64,000 bases of DNA from Pseudomonas frederiksbergensis (GTDB lineage Bacteria; Pseudomonadota; Gammaproteobacteria; Pseudomonadales; Pseudomonadaceae), in contig NZ_CP142104.1 of NCBI RefSeq assembly GCF_035751725.1, positions 3,720,001 to 3,784,000 on the forward strand. Direction: 5' to 3'. This document shows, in pieces, positions 29,602-38,412 of this stretch (the first letter of the stretch is position 1; each line of letters starts with the position of its first letter). Below the pieces are notes generated by a model that saw nothing but the letters and a program-made list of their open reading frames with translations, was not told where the DNA came from and ran no database searches. The translations under genes were made by a program, and so were the position numbers.

Positions 29602-29793
29602 ATGAATCATTCGATGAAAAACTGGGATGAAGCTCCCTTGCTACGTGCAGCGGCCAAAGCGCTGGATACAGCCGTCCAATTGAAACAGGAAGGCGACATG
29701 CCCTGCGGCGAATACACGCTTCGCTACAACGTCGCAAACATCCATGAAATAAAAAATATATGGCGGGCAACAGCTCAGGAGGATGACAAATAA
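29602..29793 (+). CDS. Small protein, third gene of the cassette
   Basis: A 63-residue acidic protein, 19 bases after the cupin-like gene and followed by a strong terminator. The first half is probably helical (DEAPLLRAAAKALDTAVQLKQ), with a single Cys in DMPCGEY. It might be a partner or chaperone of the larger proteins. I see no leader-peptide cleavage motif that would make it a modified-peptide precursor. The ribosome site is weak. Confidence 0.5.
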   Translation: MNHSMKNWDEAPLLRAAAKALDTAVQLKQEGDMPCGEYTLRYNVANIHEIKNIWRATAQEDDK

Positions 29794-29812
29794 GTTATAG
29801 GTGTTTTTTCAT

Positions 29813-29846
29813 GGCTGCAGACCTTCCCGGTCTGCGGCCCTTTTTT
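29813..29846 (+). terminator. Rho-independent terminator of the AT-rich cassette
   Basis: GGCTGCAGACC pairs with GGTCTGCGGCC (one G-T pair) around a five-base loop and is followed by six T residues. It closes the three-gene unit. Confidence 0.85.
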
Positions 29847-29971
29847 GGTGCACTGCAAAGCATGGCCCATGCGCGTTCGACATAATCTTTTATCCCCACA
29901 GCGTGATAGCCTTTGGCTCTTTGGCGTTGACACTTTTGCTCAAGCCTTTCCATTCCATTGGTGGATCTCAT

Positions 29972-30841
29972 ATGTCCAGGCTTTCCCATCAAGATTTGCG
30001 TCGCAACTTCCGGCAATTGCTGGCCTCCAAGACGTGCTACCACACCGCCTCCGTGTTCGACCCGATGTCGGCGCGCATTGCCGCCGACCTGGGTTTTGAG
30101 GTGGGGATCCTCGGCGGCTCGGTGGCGTCATTGCAAGTGTTGGGCGCACCGGACTTTGCCTTGATCACCCTCAGCGAATTTGCCGAACAGGCGACTCGGA
30201 TTGGCCGCGTGGCACAATTGCCGTTCATTGCCGACGCTGACCATGGCTACGGCAATGCGCTTAACGTGATGCGTACCATCATCGAACTCGAACGCGCCGG
30301 CGTGGCTGCGCTGACCATCGAAGACACCTTGCTGCCGGCCCAGTTTGGCCGCAAGTCCACCGACCTGATCAGCGTGGCCGAAGGCGTCGGCAAGATCCGC
30401 GCCGCCCTGGAAGCGCGCGTCGATCCGGAGATGGCCATCATTGCCCGGACCAACGCCGGGATACTGCCGGTCCAGGAGATCATCAGCCGCACCCAGCAAT
30501 ACGAACGTGCCGGCGCCGACGGTATCTGCATGGTGGGCGTCCAGGATTTCGAGCACCTGGAAAAGATCAGCGAGAACCTGAACGTGCCGTTGATGCTGGT
30601 GACTTACGGCAACCCGTTGCTGCGAGACGACAAGCGCCTGGCCGAGCTGGGTGTTCGGATCACCATCGATGGCCACGGCGCCTATTTCGCCGCGATCAAA
30701 GCGACTTACGACAGCCTGCGGGAGCAGCGTCAGATCTTCACCCAGGCATCAGACCTGAGCGCCACCGAGCTGACCCATACCTACACTCAACCCGAGGAAT
30801 ACATCCGTTGGGCAGAGGAATACATGAGCGTCAAGGAGTAA
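29972..30841 (+). CDS. Oxaloacetate decarboxylase, PEP mutase/isocitrate lyase superfamily
   Basis: A 289-residue TIM-barrel enzyme of the PEP mutase/isocitrate lyase superfamily, most like P. aeruginosa PA4872, which was characterised as an oxaloacetate decarboxylase. Visible elements are the [12 protein letters not shown] metal-binding loop, TIEDTLLP and the [12 protein letters not shown] strand. The KKCGH catalytic motif of isocitrate lyase is missing, as expected. ATG 29972 gives the PA4872-like N-terminus. Confidence 0.85.
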   Translation: MSRLSHQDLRRNFRQLLASKTCYHTASVFDPMSARIAADLGFEVGILGGSVASLQVLGAPDFALITLSEFAEQATRIGRVAQLPFIADADHGYGNALNVMRTIIELERAGVAALTIEDTLLPAQFGRKSTDLISVAEGVGKIRAALEARVDPEMAIIARTNAGILPVQEIISRTQQYERAGADGICMVGVQDFEHLEKISENLNVPLMLVTYGNPLLRDDKRLAELGVRITIDGHGAYFAAIKATYDSLREQRQIFTQASDLSATELTHTYTQPEEYIRWAEEYMSVKE

Positions 30842-30868
30842 CTGGCTCAGTGTCGAAGCGGCCATCAT

Positions 30869-30892
30869 CGCGAACAAGCTCGCTCCCACAGG
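30869..30892. repeat. REP-like element
   Basis: CGCGAACAAGCTCGCTCCCACAGG, the common Pseudomonas REP core, lies in the 77-base gap between two convergent genes. Confidence 0.55.
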
Positions 30893-30918
30893 GTTTACCG
30901 GTGGGAGAGCTCACACCT

Positions 30919-32148
30919 TCAGCGCTCGCTACGCAACATCTCCTTGGGCACGTATTTGCCGATCTCGAACTTGCCGATAGCGGCGCGGTGGACTTCATCC
31001 GGGCCGTCGGCCAGGCGTAGCGTGCGCTGCATGGCATACATGTAGGCCAGTGGAAAATCGTTGGAAACCCCAGCCCCGCCGTGAATCTGGATCGCCCGGT
31101 CGATGACTTTCAAAGCCACGTTCGGCGCAACGACCTTGATCTGGGCAATTTCGCTCTTGGCCACTTTGTTGCCGACGGTGTCCATCATGTACGCCGCCTT
31201 CAACGTCAGCAGGCGAGCCATGTCGATTTCCATACGCGAGTCGGCGATCTTGTCGATGTTGCCGCCCAGGCGCGCCAACGGCTTGCCGAATGCGGTGCGA
31301 CTGATGGCGCGCTGGCACATCAACTCCAATGCGCGCTCAGCCATGCCGATCGAGCGCATGCAGTGGTGAATCCGACCTGGGCCGAGGCGGCCTTGGGCAA
31401 TCTCGAAACCGCGGCCCTCGCCCAACAGGACGTTTTCGTAAGGCACCCGCACATTGTCGAACAGCACCTCGGCGTGGCCGTGGGGCGCATCGTCATAACC
31501 AAACACAGGCAATGGCCGGACGATCTTCACCCCGGGCGTGCCCACCGGCACCAGGATCATCGAGTGCTGGGCGTGACGGGGTGCGTCGGGATTGCTAAGG
31601 CCCATGAAAATCAGGATTTTGCAGCGCGGGTCGCAGGCGCCTGAGGTCCACCACTTCTTGCCGTTGATCACCCACTCGTCCCCGTCGCGCTCGGCACGGG
31701 CAGCCATGTTGGTGGCGTCGGAGGACGCGACGTCCGGTTCGGTCATGGCGAAGGCCGAGCGAATTTCGCCCCGCAGCAACGGCTCGAGCCAGCGTTGCTT
31801 CTGTTCTTCATTGGCGTAGCGCACCAGCACTTCCATGTTGCCGGTGTCCGGCGCCGAGCAGTTGAACGGCTCCGGCCCCAGCAGCGAGCGCCCCATGATT
31901 TCCGCCAGCGGCGCGTATTCCAGATTGGTCAGTCCGGCGCCCAGTTCGGATTCGGGCAGGAACAGATTCCACAGCCCCTCGGCCCGGGCCTTGGCCTTGA
32001 GCTCCTCCATGATCGCCGTCGGCTGCCAACGGTCGCCTTCGGCCACTTGTCGTTCGAAAACCGCTTCGGCCGGGTAGACATAGGCATCCATGAACGCCGT
32101 GACACGCTCACGCAGTTCCTGCACCTTGGGGGAATAGGCAAAATCCAT
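30919..32148 (-). CDS. Acyl-CoA dehydrogenase (ACAD10/11-like)
   Basis: A 409-residue FAD-dependent acyl-CoA dehydrogenase. The N-terminal helical domain, the [15 protein letters not shown] substrate/FAD loop and the C-terminal [15 protein letters not shown] flavin-binding segment are all visible. The [10 protein letters not shown] start and overall pattern match the ACAD10/11-type subgroup rather than short-chain enzymes such as LiuA. The divergent LysR gene 177 bases away is its likely regulator. Confidence 0.9.
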   Translation of the reverse strand: MDFAYSPKVQELRERVTAFMDAYVYPAEAVFERQVAEGDRWQPTAIMEELKAKARAEGLWNLFLPESELGAGLTNLEYAPLAEIMGRSLLGPEPFNCSAPDTGNMEVLVRYANEEQKQRWLEPLLRGEIRSAFAMTEPDVASSDATNMAARAERDGDEWVINGKKWWTSGACDPRCKILIFMGLSNPDAPRHAQHSMILVPVGTPGVKIVRPLPVFGYDDAPHGHAEVLFDNVRVPYENVLLGEGRGFEIAQGRLGPGRIHHCMRSIGMAERALELMCQRAISRTAFGKPLARLGGNIDKIADSRMEIDMARLLTLKAAYMMDTVGNKVAKSEIAQIKVVAPNVALKVIDRAIQIHGGAGVSNDFPLAYMYAMQRTLRLADGPDEVHRAAIGKFEIGKYVPKEMLRSER

Positions 32149-32325
32149 GGGAAAGCACCTTCTTGGCAGAGGTTGTTTTAGGTCATGGAATCGATGCTAG
32201 TTGAGCTACGAAAATTTACCTAACCTATTCTCGGCGTGTATTAACATTCATCACCGATATATGGTTCACTGATTTGCATCGCCACCCGGCACCTCATACA
32301 AGCCCAAGAATAAGAGTGCAGCGCC

Positions 32326-33255
32326 ATGAATCTGAGCAAGGTCGACCTCAACCTTTTCATTGTCTTCGATGCGATCTACACCGAAGCCAACCTGACCCGC
32401 GCCGGGCAGATCGTCGGCATCACTCAGCCGGCCGTGTCCAATGCCCTGGCGCGTTTGCGCGAGACCTTCAACGACCCGCTGTTCGTGCGCACCGCCCAGG
32501 GCATGGTGCCCACGCCGATGGCCCAGAACATTATCGGGCCGGTGCGCAACGCCCTGTCGCTGCTGCGGGTGTCGGTGCAGGAAAGTCGGATCTTCAACCC
32601 GCTGCAAGCGGTCAAGACTTATCGCATCAGCATGACCGACCTCACCGAGGGCGTGATCCTGCCGCCATTGTTCCAGCGCCTGCGTCGGCTGGCGCCGACC
32701 GTGGCCATCGAGAGCTTCCTGTCCAAACGCCGGGAAACCACCAAGGAACTGGCCGCCGGGCGCCTGGATTTCGCGGTCGACGCCCCGCTCAACACCGATC
32801 CACAAGTGCGCCACGTCAAGCTGATGGAGGACCGTTACGTCTGCGCCATGCGCAAGGGCCATCCGTTGGCAAACAAGGAAAAACTCAGCCTCGACGATTA
32901 CCTGGCCCAGACCCACGTGCATATATCCAGTCGCCGCAACGGGCTGGGTTACGTGGACCTGGCCCTCGGCAAAATGGGCATCCAGCGCAAGATCGCCCTG
33001 CGCTCCCAGCATTACCTGATGGCTTCCCAGGTGCTTCAACAAACCGACATGGTCATGACCGTTCCCGAGCGCTTCTCGCGCCGCCATGACTTGCACGCGT
33101 TCCTGCTGCCCGTCAATGACGTGCCGCCGGTGGAAACCCATCTCTATTGGCATGAAAGCACCGATCAGGATCCGGCCAACCGGTGGATGCGTGAACAGAT
33201 GATCGAGCTGTGCCAACAGGTGACGGCCCATGAAAAGAAGCTAGAGAAGGTTTAG
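32326..33255 (+). CDS. LysR-family transcriptional regulator
   Basis: A 309-residue LysR protein with a wHTH at about residues 5-64 (DLNLFIVFDAIYTEANLTRA, then QPAVSNALARLRE), in the subgroup with FNDPLFVRTAQGMVPTPMA. It is divergent from the acyl-CoA dehydrogenase gene and probably regulates it; the inducer is unknown. Confidence 0.9.
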   Translation: MNLSKVDLNLFIVFDAIYTEANLTRAGQIVGITQPAVSNALARLRETFNDPLFVRTAQGMVPTPMAQNIIGPVRNALSLLRVSVQESRIFNPLQAVKTYRISMTDLTEGVILPPLFQRLRRLAPTVAIESFLSKRRETTKELAAGRLDFAVDAPLNTDPQVRHVKLMEDRYVCAMRKGHPLANKEKLSLDDYLAQTHVHISSRRNGLGYVDLALGKMGIQRKIALRSQHYLMASQVLQQTDMVMTVPERFSRRHDLHAFLLPVNDVPPVETHLYWHESTDQDPANRWMREQMIELCQQVTAHEKKLEKV

Positions 33256-33270
33256 GGCGGTCGGCAGATG

Positions 33271-33298
33271 GTGGGAACGAGTTTGCTTGCTCCCACAG
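33271..33298. repeat. REP-like element
   Basis: GTGGGAACGAG...CTTGCTCCCAC forms an imperfect palindrome just after the LysR stop, of the REP type found elsewhere in the window. Confidence 0.6.
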
Positions 33299-33309
33299 GC
33301 CCCGATTGC

Positions 33310-33325
33310 TTGACGCGCACGTCAA
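33310..33325. promoter_or_regulatory. Candidate LiuR box upstream of liuR
   Basis: TTGACG-N4-CGTCAA, an inverted repeat 46 bases before liuR. It resembles the two palindromes upstream of liuA, and its left arm could serve as a -35 hexamer, as expected for a MerR-type autoregulatory site. Confidence 0.5.
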
Positions 33326-33370
33326 CCTGCCATTAGCTTAGCGCCAACTCCTATCGTTTCGAGCGCTTCC

Positions 33371-33772
33371 ATGAGCAGCCAGACCTACAGCATCTCCGAC
33401 CTCGCCCGCGAACTGGATATCACCACCCGAGCCATCCGCTTCTATGAAGAACAGGGCCTTTTGCGTCCGGAGCGTCGAGGCCAGGAACGAGTCTACTCGC
33501 CACGGGACAAGGTCAGCCTGAAACTGATCCTGCGGGGCAAGCGCATTGGTTTTTCCCTCGCCGAATGCCGTGAGCTGATCGAGCTGTACGACCCCACCAG
33601 CGGCAATCAGAAACAGCTGCACAGCATGCTGGCAAAAATTGCCGAGCGTCGCGAGCAACTCGAACAGCAACTGCTGGATATCGAGCAGATGAAACTGGAA
33701 CTCGACACCGCCGAGGAACGTTGCATCCAGGCATTGGAACAGACGATCAAAAGCGAAGAAATCGTCCAGTAA
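33371..33772 (+). CDS. liuR: MerR-family regulator of leucine/isovalerate catabolism
   Basis: A 133-residue MerR regulator with wHTH SISDLARELDITTRAIRFYEE (about 6-26), recognition wing to about 75 and a C-terminal dimerisation helix rich in Glu and Gln (about 85-125). There are no metal-binding cysteines, as in LiuR. It directly precedes liuE and lies next to liuABCD, whose promoter carries ACGTTAACGT palindromes. Known LiuR proteins repress the liu genes. Confidence 0.92.
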   Translation: MSSQTYSISDLARELDITTRAIRFYEEQGLLRPERRGQERVYSPRDKVSLKLILRGKRIGFSLAECRELIELYDPTSGNQKQLHSMLAKIAERREQLEQQLLDIEQMKLELDTAEERCIQALEQTIKSEEIVQ

Positions 33773-33821
33773 GGACATCGTCCCACACCGAGCCCACCTT
33801 TATTACTACAGGTCAATCCTC

Positions 33822-34721
33822 ATGTCCCTTCCCTCTTTTGTACGCCTGATCGAAGTTGGTCCCCGCGACGGCCTGCAGAATGAATCGCAACCGATCAGCG
33901 TCGCCGACAAGGTCCGCCTGGTGGATGCCCTGAGCGCCGCCGGCCTGGGTTACATCGAGGTCGGCAGTTTTGTCTCACCCAAATGGGTGCCGCAGATGGC
34001 CGGTTCGGCTGAAGTGTTCGCGCAGATCCAGCGCAAGCCCGGTGTTACCTACGGCGCCCTGGCACCGAATCTGCGGGGGTTCGAGGACGCACTGGCGGCA
34101 GGCGTCAAGGAGGTTGCGGTGTTCGCGGCGGCGTCCGAAGCTTTTTCCCAGCGCAACATCAACTGCTCCATCAAGGAAAGCCTGGAACGCTTCGCACCGA
34201 TCATGAACGCCGCCAAACAGCACGGTGTCAGCGTGCGCGGTTACGTCTCTTGTGTGCTGGGCTGTCCTTATGAAGGCGCGGTCTCTCCCGAGCAAGTCGC
34301 CTGGGTCGCCAGGGAACTGTATGACATGGGCTGTTACGAGGTTTCCCTGGGCGACACCATCGGCACCGGCACCGCCGGCGCCACGCGCAAGCTGTTCGAA
34401 GTGGTTTCGGCCAACATTCCTCGGGAAAAACTGGCGGGACATTTCCATGACACCTACGGCCAGGCAATGGCCAACGTCTATGCCAGCCTGCTGGAAGGCA
34501 TCGCGGTGTTCGACAGCTCCATCGCCGGCCTCGGTGGCTGCCCCTATGCCAAGGGTGCCAGCGGTAACGTTGCGACTGAAGACGTGCTGTACCTTCTTAA
34601 GGGCTTGGGTATTGAAACCGGTGTAGACCTGGACGCCTTGATCGCTGCGGGCCGGCAGATCTGTGACGTGCTCGGCCGCCCGTCCGGTTCGCGCGTCGCC
34701 AAGGCCCTCAATGCACAATGA
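33822..34721 (+). CDS. liuE: Hydroxymethylglutaryl-CoA lyase
   Basis: LiuE (also called MvaB) cleaves HMG-CoA to acetyl-CoA and acetoacetate, the last step of leucine breakdown. The 299-residue TIM-barrel has VGPRDGLQNE at the N-terminus (catalytic Arg and metal Asp) and the signature GGCPYAKGASGNVATED near the C-terminus, with the loop Cys in place. It is 49 bases after liuR, and the crcY-type RNA follows it. Confidence 0.95.
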   Translation: MSLPSFVRLIEVGPRDGLQNESQPISVADKVRLVDALSAAGLGYIEVGSFVSPKWVPQMAGSAEVFAQIQRKPGVTYGALAPNLRGFEDALAAGVKEVAVFAAASEAFSQRNINCSIKESLERFAPIMNAAKQHGVSVRGYVSCVLGCPYEGAVSPEQVAWVARELYDMGCYEVSLGDTIGTGTAGATRKLFEVVSANIPREKLAGHFHDTYGQAMANVYASLLEGIAVFDSSIAGLGGCPYAKGASGNVATEDVLYLLKGLGIETGVDLDALIAAGRQICDVLGRPSGSRVAKALNAQ

Positions 34722-34723
34722 GG

Positions 34724-34763
34724 TGTTACCGCTGGCTTTGTAACAGCAGCGAAACGAGTAACA
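34724..34763 (+). promoter_or_regulatory. Candidate CbrB activator sites upstream of crcY
   Basis: TGTTAC (34724-34729) and GTAACA (34740-34745) form an inverted repeat with a ten-base spacer, and a third copy, GTAACA, is at 34758-34763. They are 110-150 bases before the predicted start, as expected for a sigma-54 enhancer. The TGTTAC repeat arrangement matches what I recall for CbrB targets such as crcZ. Confidence 0.6.
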
Positions 34764-34844
34764 CGGAAACAATTTGTCAGGTTTGGTCCGACGATATTTT
34801 TAGCGAAAATACTCAACTCTTTGATTTGTATGGATTTTTAAAAG

Positions 34845-34862
34845 TTGGCACGGCACCTGCTA
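34845..34862 (+). promoter_or_regulatory. Sigma-54 (-24/-12) promoter of crcY
   Basis: TTGGCACGGCACCTGCTA matches the sigma-54 consensus, with GG at 34847-34848 and GC at 34859-34860, exactly 12 bases apart. It predicts a start at about 34872, where the A-rich RNA begins. Confidence 0.82.
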
Positions 34863-34871
34863 TATCTCTGG

Positions 34872-35250
34872 CACAACAAGAATAAAAAAACGCAGCAAAC
34901 CTAATAAAAACAAGACGAAACGACTCTGGCATAACAAAAACAACACGGCAGAGACGCAGCTAACAGATTTTTTTGGAGAAGGTGTGCTTTTCAAGGTGCT
35001 TCCAGGAGCAACCCGCAACCGGGCAGAGAACAATAAAACTACCTTCAGGTAGCTCCCGAATCGGTTGGATCGCCAGGCGAAAAAGCAGATCAGCGCTCAA
35101 AAAAATACGTTTGCTCTTGATCCCGGATGGGGATCGCCAAAAACAGCGGTAAAGGGCCACGGCTGCCAAAAACAACAACAGGCCGCCCCTCAATAATAAA
35201 AAAAGAGCACGCGACGACAAAATTAAAGGGGAGCTTCGGCTCCCCTTTGT
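34872..35250 (+). ncRNA. crcY: Crc/Hfq-sequestering small RNA (CrcZ/Y/X family)
   Basis: About 379 bases between liuE and the acyl-CoA synthetase gene, with no credible reading frame. It holds at least six A-rich CA motifs of the AANAANAA type: about 34875, 34903, 34933, 35029, 35168 and 35192. These are the Hfq/Crc binding sites that let such RNAs titrate the catabolite repression complex. A sigma-54 promoter lies upstream and a perfect terminator stem, AAAGGGGAGC-TTCG-GCTCCCCTTT (35225-35248), ends it. In P. putida crcY follows mvaB, as here, which is why I prefer crcY over crcX. Confidence 0.87.
35225..35248 (+). terminator. Terminator of crcY
   Basis: A ten-base perfect stem with a TTCG tetraloop followed by TTT. 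It marks the 3' end of the small RNA. Confidence 0.85.
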
Positions 35251-35352
35251 GCTTTCCGGATTTTTCGATCAATCCTTGAATGCGGCGTGTCAGTTGTCGA
35301 CGTTTTGCAAGACACACCGCATCGCAAGCAAGCTCGCCCCCGCAGATATTAC

Positions 35353-37050
35353 TCAGCCGTCATGATCGCGCAGCTCCTCCATGCTGATTTCCCGCATGCG
35401 GAATTTCTGGATCTTGCCGGTGACTGTCATCGGAAATTCTTCGACAAATTTGAAATGACGCGGCGTCTTGAAGTGGGCAATGCGCTCCTTGCACCACGCC
35501 TGCAGTTCCTGCTCGGAGGCGCTGTGGCCGGGATGGAACTTGATCCACGCCACGATTTCCTCGCCATAGCGCGAGCAAGGAATGCCGATTACCTGCACGT
35601 CGGCCACTGCGGGATGGGTGAAGAAGAACTCCTCCAGCTCACGGGGATAAACGTTCTCTCCGCCGCGGATGATCATGTCCTTGTTCCGCCCGACAATGCG
35701 CACGTAACCCTGCTCGTCCATGGTCGCGAGGTCGCCGGTGTGCATCCAGCCCTGCGAATCGATGGCCTCGGCGCTGCCCTTGGGGTTGTTCCAATAGCCG
35801 AGCATCACGCTGTAGCCCCGAGTGCACAGCTCACCGATGGTCCCGCGAGGGACGATATCGCCCGCGGTGTCGATGATCTTGCTTTCAAGTTGCGGCTGGG
35901 TACGTCCCACTGTGGTCACGCGTAATTCCAACTCATCCGTAGGACCGGTCTGCAACGACACCGGACTGGTTTCCGTCATGCCGTAGGCAATCTGCACCTC
36001 AGCCATGTGCATCTCGCTGATGACGCGCCGCATCACCTCGATGGGGCATGTGGCGCCAGCCATGATCCCGGTGCGCAGGCTGGACAGGTCGAAATCCCCT
36101 CGCTGGGGCTGGTCGAGCATGGCGATAAACATAGTGGGAACGCCATACAACGCAGTGGCCTTTTCCTCGGCAACGGTGCGCAGGGTCAGCAATGGGTCGA
36201 AGGCATCGCTTGGGTAAATCATGGTGCTGCCGTGGGTCACGCATCCCAGGTTGCCCATGACCATGCCGAAGCAGTGATACAGAGGCACCGGGATCACCAG
36301 TCGGTCGCCAGCGGTCAGGCCCAGGCTTTCGCCGACCATGTAGCCATTATTGAGAATATTGAGGTGACTGAGGGTCGCGCCCTTGGGAAACCCGGTGGTG
36401 CCGGAGGTGTACTGAATATTCACCGGCTGGTCGAAATGCAGACTCTCCTGGCGCTCGGCCAACTGCCGTGGCGACACCGCAGCGCCGAGGGCAGCCATCT
36501 GCGACCAAGGAAGAAAGCCCGAGGGCGGCTGCGAATCGAGGCTGATCACACCGCGCAGGTCCGGCAGGCGCTCGCTTCGCAATTGCCCGATCGACTGCTC
36601 CGCCAATTCCGGCACCAATGCTTGCAACATGGCGTGGTAATCCGAGGTCTTGAACGCTCCCGCGCATACCAGCCATTGGCAACCGGATTGCTGGAGCACG
36701 TATTCCAGCTCGGCGGCGCGATACGCCGGATTGATGTTGACCAGAATCACGCCGATTTTCGCAGTGGCAAACTGACTGATGCACCACTGCGCGCAGTTGG
36801 GCGCCCAGATGCCCAAGCGGTCGCCGGCCTGCAAGCCCAGCGCCAGGAAGGCCCGGGCATGCAGATCGACAGCTTCGGCCAGTTCTCGCCAGTTGTAGCG
36901 CAGGGACTGGTGACGAACCACCAGCGCCTCGCCGTCGGGGAATTGGGCCGCGGTCTGGTCGAACGCCTGGCCGATGGTCTGCGCGAGCAAGGCCTTGGCC
37001 TGGGAGCCGCGGGTATAGCTGGGTTGCGGTTGAGAACCGGGTTGATCCAT
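35353..37050 (-). CDS. Acyl-CoA synthetase (AMP-binding) of the liu cluster
   Basis: A 565-residue adenylate-forming ligase that activates a carboxylic acid to its CoA ester. Motifs in order: [11 protein letters not shown] (P-loop), [33 protein letters not shown] and the C-terminal catalytic Lys in TVTGKIQKF. Its place opposite liuABCD, sharing a promoter region with two LiuR-like boxes, suggests that it activates branched or isoprenoid-derived acids (such as isovalerate) for that pathway; this is inference. Confidence 0.9.
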   Translation of the reverse strand: MDQPGSQPQPSYTRGSQAKALLAQTIGQAFDQTAAQFPDGEALVVRHQSLRYNWRELAEAVDLHARAFLALGLQAGDRLGIWAPNCAQWCISQFATAKIGVILVNINPAYRAAELEYVLQQSGCQWLVCAGAFKTSDYHAMLQALVPELAEQSIGQLRSERLPDLRGVISLDSQPPSGFLPWSQMAALGAAVSPRQLAERQESLHFDQPVNIQYTSGTTGFPKGATLSHLNILNNGYMVGESLGLTAGDRLVIPVPLYHCFGMVMGNLGCVTHGSTMIYPSDAFDPLLTLRTVAEEKATALYGVPTMFIAMLDQPQRGDFDLSSLRTGIMAGATCPIEVMRRVISEMHMAEVQIAYGMTETSPVSLQTGPTDELELRVTTVGRTQPQLESKIIDTAGDIVPRGTIGELCTRGYSVMLGYWNNPKGSAEAIDSQGWMHTGDLATMDEQGYVRIVGRNKDMIIRGGENVYPRELEEFFFTHPAVADVQVIGIPCSRYGEEIVAWIKFHPGHSASEQELQAWCKERIAHFKTPRHFKFVEEFPMTVTGKIQKFRMREISMEELRDHDG

Positions 37051-37123
37051 GACGCGCCCTCTTATCTTTTTTAGCGGGGGTATCGGTGAATCTCATGCAA
37101 AAGCGGCCCTACTCTCGCCCAAG

Positions 37124-37140
37124 TTGACGTTAACGTAAAG
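37124..37140. promoter_or_regulatory. LiuR-like operator 1
   Basis: TTGACGTTAACGTAAAG contains the perfect 10-base palindrome ACGTTAACGT (37127-37136). It lies in the divergent region between the acyl-CoA synthetase and liuA genes, 43 bases (centre to centre) from a second copy. Confidence 0.75.
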
Positions 37141-37166
37141 AGCAATTGACAGCCGTTCGTCACGAG

Positions 37167-37183
37167 CTTACGTTAACGTAAAG
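37167..37183. promoter_or_regulatory. LiuR-like operator 2
   Basis: CTTACGTTAACGTAAAG holds the perfect 14-base palindrome TTACGTTAACGTAA (37168-37181), about 55 bases before liuA. It fits the ACGT-rich dyad I recall for LiuR. Confidence 0.8.
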
Positions 37184-37237
37184 GTGAGAGCAGCCCTGCT
37201 ACTTTCCGCACCCGACAAAAAAGCCAAAAGGTGTCCC

Positions 37238-38401
37238 ATGAGCTACCCATCCCTGAATTTTGCCCTCGGCGAAACCATCGATATGTTGCGTGACCAGGTC
37301 CAGTCCTTCGTCAAGGCAGAGCTGGCGCCTCGGGCGGCCCAGATCGACATCGACAATCTGTTCCCTGCCGACATGTGGCGCAAATTCGGCGACATGGGCC
37401 TGCTGGGCATCACCGTACCGGAAGAATACGGCGGCGCCGGCCTGGGTTATCTGGCCCATGTCGTCGCCATGGAAGAAATCAGTCGCGGCTCGGCCTCGGT
37501 CGCCCTCTCCTACGGCGCTCACTCCAATTTGTGCGTCAACCAGATCAACCGCAACGGCACCCACGAACAAAAAAGCAAATACTTGCCCAAGTTGATCAGC
37601 GGCGAACATGTCGGCGCCCTCGCCATGAGCGAACCGAACGCTGGCTCCGACGTTGTTTCGATGAAGCTTCGAGCCGACAAGCGTGGCGACCGCTACGTGC
37701 TCAACGGCAGCAAGACCTGGATCACCAACGGTCCGGACGCCAATACTTATGTCATCTATGCCAAGACCGACCTCGAAAAAGGCCCGCATGGCATCACCGC
37801 TTTCATCGTCGAGCGCGACTGGAAAGGTTTCAGCCGCAGCAACAAGTTCGACAAGCTCGGCATGCGCGGTTCGAACACCTGCGAGCTGTTCTTCGATGAC
37901 GTCGAAGTGCCGGAGGAAAACATCCTCGGCGTACTCAATGGCGGCGTGAAAGTGTTGATGAGCGGCCTCGACTACGAGCGTGTGGTTCTGTCCGGCGGCC
38001 CGACCGGCATCATGCAGGCCTGCATGGACCTGATCGTGCCGTACATCCACGACCGCAAGCAGTTCGGCCAGAGCATCGGCGAGTTCCAGCTCATCCAGGG
38101 CAAGGTCGCCGACATGTACACCCAGCTCAACGCCAGCCGCGCCTATCTGTACGCAGTGGCCCAGGCATGCGAGCGCGGCGAAACCACCCGCAAGGACGCC
38201 GCCGGAGTCATCCTCTACAGCGCCGAGCGCGCCACGCAAATGGCGCTGGATGCCATCCAGATATTGGGCGGCAATGGCTACATCAATGAATTCCCGGCTG
38301 GCCGTCTTCTACGGGACGCCAAGCTGTACGAAATCGGCGCCGGCACCAGTGAGATCCGTCGGATGTTGATCGGCCGCGAACTGTTCAACGAAACCCGCTA
38401 A
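37238..38401 (+). CDS. liuA: Isovaleryl-CoA dehydrogenase
   Basis: LiuA oxidises isovaleryl-CoA to 3-methylcrotonyl-CoA, passing electrons to ETF. The 387-residue flavoprotein has [13 protein letters not shown] (FAD/substrate loop), the catalytic Glu in [13 protein letters not shown], the position characteristic of isovaleryl-CoA enzymes, and [18 protein letters not shown] 37238 gives the family-length protein. It is first in the liuABCD operon, 11 bases before liuB. Confidence 0.95.
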   Translation: MSYPSLNFALGETIDMLRDQVQSFVKAELAPRAAQIDIDNLFPADMWRKFGDMGLLGITVPEEYGGAGLGYLAHVVAMEEISRGSASVALSYGAHSNLCVNQINRNGTHEQKSKYLPKLISGEHVGALAMSEPNAGSDVVSMKLRADKRGDRYVLNGSKTWITNGPDANTYVIYAKTDLEKGPHGITAFIVERDWKGFSRSNKFDKLGMRGSNTCELFFDDVEVPEENILGVLNGGVKVLMSGLDYERVVLSGGPTGIMQACMDLIVPYIHDRKQFGQSIGEFQLIQGKVADMYTQLNASRAYLYAVAQACERGETTRKDAAGVILYSAERATQMALDAIQILGGNGYINEFPAGRLLRDAKLYEIGAGTSEIRRMLIGRELFNETR

Positions 38402-38412
38402 CGGAGCTGACC

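Noticed and set aside
29602..29793. 63-residue protein as a modified-peptide (RiPP) precursor
   Set aside because: No double-Gly or other leader cleavage site and no recognisable modification enzyme; kept as a small protein of unknown role.
34960..35220. Minus-strand open frame inside the crcY region
   Set aside because: The stretch has the A-rich motifs, promoter and terminator of a small RNA on the plus strand; the frame has no ribosome site or family similarity.
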